From an uncultured Bacilli bacterium (GTDB lineage Bacteria > Bacillota_I > Bacilli_A > RF39 > UBA660): 7,950 nt of DNA. The notes under the pieces were generated by a model. The model made no database searches and was not told the DNA's origin. It saw only the letters and a program-made list of their open reading frames with translations. Location of the stretch: the NCBI GenBank assembly GCA_934132925.1, contig CAKPAL010000034.1, positions 1-7,950 of the forward strand, given 5' to 3'. Made by a program: the position numbers and the translations under genes. Positions 1 through 5,220 of the stretch are shown one piece after another (the first letter of the stretch is position 1; every line of letters starts with the position of its first letter).

Positions 1-3
1 AGT

Positions 4-29
4 CTAAAACTAAAGTATCAACCATACTT
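4..29 (-). terminator. weak candidate terminator after the 274-residue unknown gene
   Basis: On the minus strand AAGTAT and ATACTT form a 6-bp stem around a 5-nt loop (GGTTG), followed by TAGTTTTAG. It lies about 50 nt past the stop codon of the unknown gene. The stem is AT-rich and the U-tract is interrupted, so this is only a candidate. Confidence 0.3.
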
Positions 30-81
30 ATATCATATATTAGTTATTACTATATAATAAAAGAAGAGATAGGACTAGTGT

Positions 82-906
82 CTATTTCTTCTTAGTTTTG
101 TATTCTAATTCCCATGATTGTGGTCTAATCTTGTGCATTAATTTACAGAACTCTATCTCATTCCATATTCTAGTAGTGATCTTTTCCTTTTTATATAAGT
201 CTAGTAAATTATCATAGGTATATTCATATAAATTATCTCTATTTAAACTAGGTATCATATTATCTTTATAATTTGCATTATCATTTATGATTCCCCATTC
301 CCAGGTATTTAAACACTCATCATAGGCTTCATTATCATACCAGAAATCCATAACTAGTTTTTGTTTTTCTTCCAATGTCCAATTAGAATTCTTTAATATA
401 TAGTACCTAATATCAAATGTTCCTACTCCATGTGCCTGTTTTGTACTAGTTATTTGTAATAATCTTTGAAGATAATTATCTGTCCCCATTCCTTGACAGC
501 GGATAGTTCCAAGTTTATTCATAGCCTCATCTACTGCAAAAGCTTTTTGTTCTTCTGTTAATTTTAGGTTAGGATTAAATAAACTCATTAATAAAAATGA
601 ATCTCCTCCATTTGAAGCACCATTTAATACTATCCTTGCTATATCAGTATTTGAATAAATGGTATTAATTAAATCTTGATAAATGTTTGAATCAACATTT
701 TCATAATCAAGTAATATAAATTCTGTTATTGAATGACTTTTTAATACATCCTTATCTCCAAACTTATCTTTTATTACTTGAATTGCTTCTTTTAATATTT
801 CTTTATTACCTCTAATTCTAGTCCATATTTCTTTATAGTCTCCTATTCTAGGAGATACATAAATAGAATTATATAGTTCTTTATCAATTGTATCAATATT
901 AACCAT
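82..906 (-). CDS. hypothetical protein, 274 residues, family not recognised
   Basis: I do not recognise a family. The start is taken at 906 (MVNIDTIDKELYN) because AGGAGG (913-918) lies 6 nt upstream. An in-frame ATG further up at 960 would place the promoter inside the gene. The product looks soluble and mostly helical, rich in Asn, Asp, Lys and Ile, with no signal peptide, membrane segment or cysteine/histidine metal cluster. The middle (near residues 95-150) has the segments ASNGGDSFLLMSLF and QKAFAVDEAMNKLG; the C-terminal half is rich in Trp and Tyr (NTWEWGIIND, SWELEYKTKKK). It is a single-gene unit with its own strong promoter, downstream of and co-oriented with the KilA-N gene. An accessory, immunity or phage-related role is possible from context only. 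That it is a real gene is well supported; its function is unknown. Confidence 0.85.
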   Translation of the reverse strand: MVNIDTIDKELYNSIYVSPRIGDYKEIWTRIRGNKEILKEAIQVIKDKFGDKDVLKSHSITEFILLDYENVDSNIYQDLINTIYSNTDIARIVLNGASNGGDSFLLMSLFNPNLKLTEEQKAFAVDEAMNKLGTIRCQGMGTDNYLQRLLQITSTKQAHGVGTFDIRYYILKNSNWTLEEKQKLVMDFWYDNEAYDECLNTWEWGIINDNANYKDNMIPSLNRDNLYEYTYDNLLDLYKKEKITTRIWNEIEFCKLMHKIRPQSWELEYKTKKK

Positions 907-931
907 ATGAAACCTCCTTTTGATATCATTT

Positions 932-960
932 ATTGTATCAAATAGCAAAGAAAAAATCAA
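932..960 (-). promoter_or_regulatory. promoter of the 274-residue unknown gene
   Basis: The -35 is TTGATT (955-960), the spacer is exactly 17 bp, and the -10 is TACAAT (932-937) preceded by TGA, an extended -10. Transcription should begin near 925, giving a leader of only about 20 nt that carries the AGGAGG site (913-918). The match to the sigma-A consensus is strong and fixes the gene start at 906. Confidence 0.8.
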
Positions 961-1052
961 TATAAATTACATTAATTTGAAATCCATTCTTATAGATTTA
1001 TTTTTAATATATTATTATGAATGATTATTTAGAAAATACGAAAATCAAAACT

Positions 1053-1070
1053 AAAAAAGATTAAATCTTT
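1053..1070 (-). terminator. weak candidate terminator after the KilA-N gene
   Basis: On the minus strand AAAGA and TCTTT form a short stem around TTTAA and run into six T residues. The stem is all AT except one G-C pair, so termination would be weak. It lies about 50 nt past the KilA-N stop codon and before the next promoter, the position expected for a terminator. Confidence 0.25.
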
Positions 1071-1120
1071 ATATCAATCTAGTATCATAAAATAAACTAC
1101 AGCCTTTTCTTCTACACAAT

Positions 1121-1999
1121 TCACATTATTAAAGTCTGTTCATCATTTACTTTATTTTCCATATATTCTAAATTATTAAAAGTTTTGTTATTTTTTAATA
1201 GTTCCATTTGTTTTCTAGCTATATTATTTAACCTAATAAGTCTCTCATTTTGTGGAATTTCCATTTCAATTAATTCTGCATTAATATTTTCCAAGTTATT
1301 TAATATTACTAAATGAAGTAAGTCTGTATAATCCCTGATATTTCCTTTATCTGCTATTTCTGGATTACTTTCTCTCCACTCTTTTGCAGTCATACCAAAT
1401 AAAGCTACATTTAAAACATCTGCTTCTTCTGCATAAACATATTTTTTTTGCTTTTCAGTTAAAGTAGGAACTATTACACTCTTAATAGCATTAGTATGAA
1501 CTACATAACTAACTTTTGCTAAAACTCTATTTGTATGCCAATCAATTTTATTTTGATATGCTTCATTTTTCTTTAGTCTTTCAAATTCTTGTATAACATA
1601 TAATTTAAATTCTGGAGATAACCAACTAGCAAATTCTAATGCAATATCACTTCTTGCATATGTGCCACCGTTATTTCCAGATTTTGAAATAATACCAATC
1701 GCATTGGTTTCTTTAATCCATTTTTGTGGTGACATATAAAAACTATTTTTTCCAGCTAAATTTTCAAAGGTCGTAAATTCGTGCCCTTTAAAATTTTCAT
1801 TATTTAATTTTTCCCATAAACCTAGGTAAGCAATAACATCCTTATTTCTCATCCATGTTTGTATTGGTATTTTGGGTTCCTCTGGATTTGCATATCTTGC
1901 TAAATCAGTTAGGGATATAAATTCTTTATTATCTATAGTTATTACTTTAATTTTATTATCATTAACTTCTAATTCTGATTTTATTATTTCCTGTTTCAT
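1121..1999 (-). CDS. KilA-N domain-containing protein
   Basis: This 292-residue protein carries a KilA-N type domain at about residues 25-145. Family-like segments are EFISLTDLARYANPE (26-40), WMRNKD (49-54), FYMSPQKWI (87-95), GNNGGTYARSDIALEFASWL (108-127) and SPEFKLYVIQEFERLK (128-143). KilA-N is a DNA-binding domain known from phage and large-virus proteins, and free-standing bacterial copies are common in accessory regions. Residues 150-292 are helical and I do not recognise them. The start at 1999 is set by AGGAGG (2005-2010) 5 nt upstream; the stop is TGA. The gene has its own extended -10 promoter right after the tRNA-Thr terminator, and no phage structural gene is beside it. DNA binding is inferred from the family; whether it acts as a regulator, phage remnant or defence gene is open. 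Confidence 0.85.
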   Translation of the reverse strand: MKQEIIKSELEVNDNKIKVITIDNKEFISLTDLARYANPEEPKIPIQTWMRNKDVIAYLGLWEKLNNENFKGHEFTTFENLAGKNSFYMSPQKWIKETNAIGIISKSGNNGGTYARSDIALEFASWLSPEFKLYVIQEFERLKKNEAYQNKIDWHTNRVLAKVSYVVHTNAIKSVIVPTLTEKQKKYVYAEEADVLNVALFGMTAKEWRESNPEIADKGNIRDYTDLLHLVILNNLENINAELIEMEIPQNERLIRLNNIARKQMELLKNNKTFNNLEYMENKVNDEQTLIM

Positions 2000-2043
2000 T
2001 AAAACCTCCTGGCATAATTTTAAAATTTGTTTTTTCTATAACT

Positions 2044-2072
2044 ATTTTATCACATTCCAAAGTATATTAAAA
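2044..2072 (-). promoter_or_regulatory. promoter of the KilA-N gene
   Basis: The -10 is TAAAAT (2044-2049) preceded by TGA, giving an extended -10 (TGATAAAAT). The -35 at 17 bp spacing is poor (TTTTAA, 2067-2072), as is common when the extended element is present. The -35 overlaps the distal arm of the tRNA terminator, so the end of one unit and the start of the next are packed together. Confidence 0.5.
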
Positions 2073-2108
2073 CTCGAACTAATTAAAAAAATTGAAAAGT
2101 TCGAGTTT
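2064..2108 (-). terminator. terminator of tRNA-Thr (left copy)
   Basis: A perfect 11-bp inverted repeat, AAACTCGAACT (2070-2080) and AGTTCGAGTTT (2098-2108), flanks a 17-nt loop. On the minus strand it starts 10 nt after the tRNA CCA end and finishes in GTTTTAATAT. The stem has four G-C pairs; the long loop and short U-tract make it moderate. The direct repeat starts at 2102, inside the proximal arm, so the right tRNA copy keeps only half of this stem. Confidence 0.55.
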
Positions 2109-2118
2109 AACATCAATC

Positions 2119-2192
2119 TGGTGCTGAATGTAAGAATTGAACTTACCCCTGAAGCTTACCATGCTTCTGTACTACCACTATACTAAATCAGC
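2119..2192 (-). tRNA. tRNA-Thr (anticodon GGU), left copy
   Basis: The 74-nt cloverleaf with encoded CCA reads on the minus strand: acceptor GCTGATT/ATTCAGC, D arm GTAT-AGTGGTA-GTAC, anticodon arm GAAGC-ATGGTAA-GCTTC with U33 and anticodon GGT, variable loop AGGG, T arm GTAAG-TTCAATT-CTTAC, discriminator A, then CCA. G1-C72, C2-G71 and anticodon G35-U36 are threonine identity features, and the ends resemble bacterial tRNA-Thr. The acceptor has a U6/U67 mismatch and the variable loop is short at 4 nt. It is identical to the right copy. It sits behind the uppP remnant, cut off from the greA operon promoter, so it needs readthrough from the upstream accessory gene or a weak local promoter. It keeps the intact terminator. 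Confidence 0.93.
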
Positions 2193-2196
2193 AGAG

Positions 2197-2226
2197 AATT
2201 AATATTCTATTTAAAGAATATTAATT
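2197..2226 (-). other. hairpin over the uppP remnant stop, next to tRNA-Thr (left copy)
   Basis: AATTAATATTCT (2197-2208) and AGAATATTAATT (2215-2226) form a perfect 12-bp inverted repeat with a 6-nt loop. It covers the uppP stop codon and ends 4 nt before the tRNA 5' end. No U-tract follows, so it is not a classical terminator. It may isolate the tRNA fold or mark a processing site; that role is inference. Confidence 0.6.
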
Positions 2227-2707
2227 TTACAAATACCACTAATGCAAGTATTACTCTATAAAAGGCAAATACTGAAAAGTCATGTTTCTTAATGTAATTA
2301 AGTAAAAACTTAATAGCAATAATACCCATAGCAAATGAAGATATAATACCTACAATTACCTCTTTAGTTAAAGCAAGGTCTGTTACTTTAAGTACTGTAG
2401 CACCACATATTACTGGTACTGATAATAAGAAAGTAAACTTTGTTATTGCTTCTTTAGATATACCTTGAAGTCTACCTGCTAGTATGGTTGTTCCACTTCT
2501 AGAAAAACCTGGTATAACTGCAAAAGCTTGAGATATGCCTATAATAAGTGCTTCTTTTAAAGTAATATCTTCAAACTTTTTTTCTCTTTTATAATGATGA
2601 GTAGCCCATTTATCACCAAGATAAATAAGCATACCCATTATAGCAATAGCAGAAGCTATAATCCAAATATTATTTCTAATTACACTTTTAATGAGCAGGT
2701 CTAACAA
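2207..2707 (-). pseudogene. uppP: undecaprenyl-diphosphate phosphatase, C-terminal remnant
   Basis: This is residues 109-267 of UppP, lacking the first 108 residues, which include the first half of the active site (QGVAE and the SSSAHL segment). The second motif PGFSRSGTT is present. From 2688 down it matches the intact gene at 5231-6034 apart from one changed residue (Ile for Leu) and a synonymous Leu codon. Upstream of 2688 the frame enters unrelated DNA and could start only at a TTG (2707) that directly abuts AGGAG, too close for a normal ribosome site. Without the N-terminal half no working phosphatase is expected. It is best read as the displaced tail left by the event that created the direct repeat. 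Confidence 0.9.
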
Positions 2708-2798
2708 CTCCTAGCCAAAAGATAATAGCTAGTAATATTTACTAATTAAATTTATTAAAATAACTTTATCGATCTGAAAATATTTTTTAACCACATAT

Positions 2799-3665
2799 TT
2801 AACGTTTTCTATCTTCAATTAATTGTTGTTCATCAGATATTAAAGTAGTAACGCTTTCTAAATGAGTATCTATACTTCCTTCTATTGAATTAACAATCGT
2901 TTCTGCATCATACCCTTTTTTTCTTAATTCTAAAATAGTGCTGCATATTTTTTCTGTAAAACTACTGCCATCTTTATAATCTTTAGCTATTGCAACACCA
3001 TCAGATAATTCTTTACCTAGAATATGTGAATAATTAAAATTAAATTCTGGATATGTTTGTTTTAATTCATTAATTATGCTTAAATAACTGTTTAAATTAT
3101 CCTCTGTAAAGTATATAACCAAATTATCTGTTCTATTAATTTCTTGATCATTGTTAACTTTAAATTCATAATTATAAATTCCTTTTTTTAAACAGTTAGT
3201 AAATAAAAGACAAGCAAATTGATATAGATAAGCATTGTCAATACTTACATATAATTTACCAGTTTCCTTTACTTCTTCATATGATGTTGAACTTGAATAT
3301 ATTTTTGTCCAATATCCTTTATCCAATAATTTAAAATTTGCCAATCTTATAATTTCTTGAAATAAATTTTTAATTTCTGGTATTACTTCGTTTTTATATT
3401 CAATATTTTTATATTTTTCTAATTCAATTTTAAATTGTTCATATGATATTCTTTTAGGAATCAATTCAGGAATATTTCCATTTTTACTTAATGTATTTAT
3501 TCCGTTTTTTAAATGATATATATACATTTGTAAATATACAATTTCATTATATGATTCTATATTAAAATTCGATTTTTTCTTTTTTATTACATTAACTTTA
3601 TCATATATATCGTTGTAATCTAATTTGCTTGAATTAATAGCATCTATTAATCTTATTTTGTCCAT
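2799..3665 (-). CDS. HopA1-like protein (tentative), 288 residues
   Basis: Residues about 136-245 resemble the HopA1 effector family in motif order: GKLYVSIDNAYLYQF (136-150), a GI..YEFKVNND segment (162-173), INRTDNLVIYFTEDN (176-190), and GVAIAKDYKDGSSFTEK (223-239). HopA1-fold proteins include plant-pathogen effectors and, in class V lanthipeptide clusters, LxmY-type lyases that act on phosphorylated Ser/Thr. The N-terminal 110 residues are lysine-rich, helical and unrecognised. No signal peptide or membrane segment is seen. The start at 3665 (MDKIRLID) has GGGTGG 4 nt upstream; an in-frame ATG at 3677 and a TTG at 3698 have poorer sites. The gene lies between the two repeat copies, behind a leader of about 230 nt. 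I see no kinase-like or transporter gene nearby, so a peptide-modification role is unproved. The family call rests on pattern memory only. Confidence 0.45.
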   Translation of the reverse strand: MDKIRLIDAINSSKLDYNDIYDKVNVIKKKKSNFNIESYNEIVYLQMYIYHLKNGINTLSKNGNIPELIPKRISYEQFKIELEKYKNIEYKNEVIPEIKNLFQEIIRLANFKLLDKGYWTKIYSSSTSYEEVKETGKLYVSIDNAYLYQFACLLFTNCLKKGIYNYEFKVNNDQEINRTDNLVIYFTEDNLNSYLSIINELKQTYPEFNFNYSHILGKELSDGVAIAKDYKDGSSFTEKICSTILELRKKGYDAETIVNSIEGSIDTHLESVTTLISDEQQLIEDRKR

Positions 3666-3904
3666 TTTTCCACCCATTACCTTTAAACTATCACTCAATA
3701 TTTTTAATCATATAAATTTAAAAAATTTCTTCATTTTACAATCATCTTTGTGTTTTTTCTTCATCGATATGAACCTCACACGATTTAAAAAAAGCATGCT
3801 TCTAATATCACTATTAGAATTTTCTCCATTTAATAATACAATTATTAATATAAAGAGACATAAACTCGGATAGTTACTACCCTATATATAAATAACCTAT
3901 ATAT
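3666..3904 (-). promoter_or_regulatory. long structured leader of the HopA1-like gene
   Basis: Between the promoter (3905-3933) and the gene lies about 230 nt. On the minus strand it holds, in order, a small hairpin GGGTAG/CTATCC near the 5' end, an 8-bp hairpin followed by seven T residues, and a possible leader peptide at 3708-3764 (MKKKHKDDCKMKKFFKFI, with GAGG 9 nt upstream). I do not recognise a known riboswitch class. An upstream frame with no start codon continues into the same short reading frame, so a decayed small gene is an alternative. Confidence 0.35.
3787..3819 (-). terminator. attenuator-like hairpin in the leader of the HopA1-like gene
   Basis: TTCTAATA (3800-3807) and TATTAGAA (3812-3819) form a perfect 8-bp stem with a 4-nt loop. 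On the minus strand the spacer GCATGC and then seven T residues follow (3787-3793). On the plus strand the same stem is followed by TTTT, so it could act in both directions. The stem is AT-rich and the spacer before the T run is long, so strength is uncertain. Confidence 0.4.
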
Positions 3905-3933
3905 ATCATACCATATGTAAGCATTAAAGTAAA
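3905..3933 (-). promoter_or_regulatory. promoter for the HopA1-like gene and its leader
   Basis: The -35 is TTTACT (3928-3933), the spacer is 17 bp, and the -10 is TATGAT (3905-3910) with TGG in front, an extended -10. It is the best minus-strand promoter I see upstream of the gene. Its distance from the start codon implies the long leader. Confidence 0.5.
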
Positions 3934-3972
3934 TGTTTTTAAAGTTAAAAAAATTCTAACTCACAAATTAAT

Positions 3973-3992
3973 TCACGAAAGTCGTGATTTTT
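3973..3992 (+). terminator. orphan terminator-like hairpin on the plus strand
   Basis: TCACGA (3973-3978) and TCGTGA (3982-3987) form a perfect 6-bp stem around AAG, followed directly by TTTTT. This is a small textbook intrinsic terminator shape in the plus direction. No plus-strand gene lies upstream in the window. Read on the minus strand it has an A-run before and no U-run after. Confidence 0.4.
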
Positions 3993-4125
3993 AGTGGCTT
4001 CAAATCATCAAGTATTGTTGTTTAAATCTTATGTGTCCATATTATTTCACTAATATTGTCACGATACAATTTAATAATAGTTTATTTTTCATTATTTACT
4101 TTTTTTATTTTTACCGCCTTCTACT

Positions 4126-4147
4126 AAAAAGGAGCATAGTATTCCTT
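4126..4147 (-). terminator. weak candidate terminator of the DUF488 gene
   Basis: On the minus strand AAGGA and TCCTT form a 5-bp stem around a 9-nt loop and continue into a T run (A run at 4126-4130 on the plus strand). It lies about 95 nt past the stop codon. The short stem makes it weak. Confidence 0.35.
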
Positions 4148-4240
4148 ATTAACAATAATAAATCTATACTAGCCCTCATTAAATTACTTATTTTGTGTTT
4201 TTATTAATTTCTTTTGATTTTGTAATTATCTATATTCAGC

Positions 4241-4843
4241 TTATGCCATATCAGCATCACATCTTAAGAAACAAGCCGTTTGTCTATAACCATCATAGCA
4301 TTTCCCGGTTTTTTCTTCTAATTCGTCTGCCTTTGCTTCTAACTTTTCTCCTTTTTCAAATAAATATAATGCTCTCAATGATTTGAATCCTCTCATATTT
4401 CTATTCAATCTCATAGCATCTTCTAAATAATCTTTAATATATTCTGGTCTATCAGTTTCTTCTATTTGATAATCCTTTGCTTTTTGTTCAGGAACTTTTA
4501 CGCCTAATAATATTTCAAACCATGCTGCAACAATATGTCTATGGCAAAACTCTGTATTAGGTTCGTAACAAAGTAAGACAGAATAATCAAGGTCTCTAAA
4601 TACTTTTTCGGGATCTAGTTTTGATAAAACTTGATTCCAATATTCTTGTACATAATATCTATTATTTTCTTCTTCAGAAATTCTACCAATATTATTATGC
4701 CATACTTTCAAAAAAGATAATTTAGGTGCCAATTCTGGATAACATTTTCCTTGATAATTAACATCTTTTCCACGATTACCAGAGATAGAATAGGTTATAT
4801 ATTTATCTAACTGCCAATCATTATGACTGCTTGTACTAATCAT
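4241..4843 (-). CDS. DUF488 family protein
   Basis: This 200-residue protein shows the DUF488 pattern: an N-terminal strand with Ser-Gly-Asn-Arg (ITYSISGNRGKD, 16-27), CYPELAP (34-40), a helical middle ending in LSKLDPEKV (73-81), then VLLCYEPNTEFCHRHIVAAW (89-108). The LCYE and FCHRH motifs with two close cysteines and a histidine are the family hallmark. DUF488 has no settled biochemical role; the conserved Cys/His/Arg suggest an enzyme active site. Residues 120-200 are a charged helical extension ending in a Cys-containing tail (TACFLRCDADMA). The start at 4843 has AAGGAG (4850-4855) 6 nt upstream, and the gene has its own promoter. It sits in the insert between the duplicated uppP tails, so it is probably accessory cargo. 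A functional link to the HopA1-like neighbour is not shown. Confidence 0.75.
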   Translation of the reverse strand: MISTSSHNDWQLDKYITYSISGNRGKDVNYQGKCYPELAPKLSFLKVWHNNIGRISEEENNRYYVQEYWNQVLSKLDPEKVFRDLDYSVLLCYEPNTEFCHRHIVAAWFEILLGVKVPEQKAKDYQIEETDRPEYIKDYLEDAMRLNRNMRGFKSLRALYLFEKGEKLEAKADELEEKTGKCYDGYRQTACFLRCDADMA

Positions 4844-4899
4844 ATTTTTCTCCTTCTTTCTAATAAATATCCACCTTTTTATCTCTTTTTTTGTTAAAT

Positions 4900-4928
4900 A
4901 TTATACCAATTTTCTAACGAAAAGTCTA
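4900..4928 (-). promoter_or_regulatory. promoter of the DUF488 gene
   Basis: The -10 is a perfect TATAAT (4900-4905) preceded by TGG (extended -10). The -35 is TAGACT (4923-4928) at 17 bp spacing, matching four of six consensus bases. The leader is about 50 nt and carries AAGGAG at 4850-4855. Confidence 0.75.
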
Positions 4929-4946
4929 TAATATAGAAATATAATT

Positions 4947-4983
4947 AAAAAAAAAGATGCAATAACCTTCCGCCAAGTTGGTT
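4947..4983 (-). terminator. candidate terminator upstream of the DUF488 promoter
   Basis: On the minus strand AACC...GGTT with an inner CTT/AAG pairing (4964-4983) forms an imperfect GC-containing hairpin, and nine T residues follow after 8 nt. It lies between the right tRNA-Thr copy and the DUF488 promoter, so it could catch readthrough from the tRNA, whose own terminator stem is broken. The gap between stem and T run lowers confidence. Confidence 0.35.
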
Positions 4984-5125
4984 AGAAATCACATCTATAT
5001 ATATAATACCATAAATTATGATTTTTTCATTATAAATATCTTTATTTTTGTTTCCACTGTCTTAATTTACCTTTCAAAGAAAATATTTCTAGTTAGTAAT
5101 CTATTACTTAAAATCATAATGTGTC
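4984..5125. other. non-coding AT-rich spacer at the right end of the insert
   Basis: I see no gene, RNA fold or promoter here. A short palindrome (AGTAAT-CT-ATTACT) lies about 25 bp from the insert edge. The last bases before the repeat read ATGTGTC, continuing into the first repeat base (c, 5126). Confidence 0.5.
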
Positions 5126-5142
5126 CGAGTTTAACATCAATC

Positions 5143-5216
5143 TGGTGCTGAATGTAAGAATTGAACTTACCCCTGAAGCTTACCATGCTTCTGTACTACC
5201 ACTATACTAAATCAGC
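5143..5216 (-). tRNA. tRNA-Thr (anticodon GGU), right copy, in the greA-tig-uppP operon
   Basis: Identical over all 74 nt to the copy at 2119-2192, with anticodon GGT in the loop ATGGTAA, T loop TTCAATT, encoded CCA, and the same U6/U67 mismatch. Its 5' end lies 14 nt from the uppP stop with no promoter between, so it is probably transcribed from the greA promoter and released by RNase P. Downstream the terminator has lost its distal arm; the next candidate is at 4947-4983, about 160 nt further, so precursor transcripts should have a long 3' tail. Confidence 0.93.
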
Positions 5217-5220
5217 AGAG

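Larger units (their letters stand above)
2102..2688. repeat. left copy of 587-bp direct repeat (uppP tail + tRNA-Thr)
   Basis: It aligns with 5126-5712 at a constant offset of 3024 bp with no gap. By eye 2102-2626 is identical to its partner. Differences are at 2627 (a/t), 2629 (g/a) and 2647 (t/g), with one more at 2689 (t/c) if a trailing AAT match is counted. It contains half of the tRNA terminator stem, the complete tRNA-Thr, the hairpin at the uppP stop codon, and the sequence for uppP residues 109-267. To its left lies the complete terminator, which suggests that the DNA to the left is the original flank of the tRNA. Confidence 0.97.
3934..4240. other. gene-free stretch between the two insert genes
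   Basis: No convincing gene is present. Very AT-rich sequence holds a plus-strand hairpin with a T run (3973-3992), a weak terminator for the DUF488 gene (4126-4147), and the sequence ATGTGTCC (4031-4038), which recurs at the right junction of the insert. Short protein-like stretches on the minus strand, such as FEATKNHDFRELICELEFF read down to about 3950, have no start codon and may be remnants of a decayed gene. A 61-codon plus-strand frame starting at 4031 has no ribosome binding site. Confidence 0.6.

Noticed and set aside
1872..2186. Plus-strand open frame of 104 codons across the KilA-N start and the tRNA
   Set aside because: It runs antisense to the KilA-N coding region and through the tRNA gene, with no ribosome site; a chance frame.
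2207..2707. The left uppP frame as a functional short phosphatase
   Set aside because: It lacks the first 108 residues including one half of the active site, and its only start is a TTG touching AGGAG.
3708..3764. Small gene MKKKHKDDCKMKKFFKFI as a confirmed peptide or lanthipeptide precursor
   Set aside because: It has no Ser or Thr and only one Cys, so it does not suit a lanthipeptide; the ribosome site is weakly placed. Kept only as a possible leader peptide.
3625..3873. Plus-strand open frame of 82 codons over the HopA1-like leader
   Set aside because: It is antisense to the gene start and promoter leader, has no ribosome site, and is mostly low-complexity hydrophobic residues from AT-rich DNA.
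4031..4206. Plus-strand frame of about 61 codons starting at ATGTGTCC
   Set aside because: No ribosome site or promoter, and the composition (Phe, Ile, Tyr, Leu) is what AT-rich noise gives.
4195..4386. Plus-strand frame of 63 codons
   Set aside because: It overlaps the C-terminal coding part of the DUF488 gene in antisense and has no start signals.
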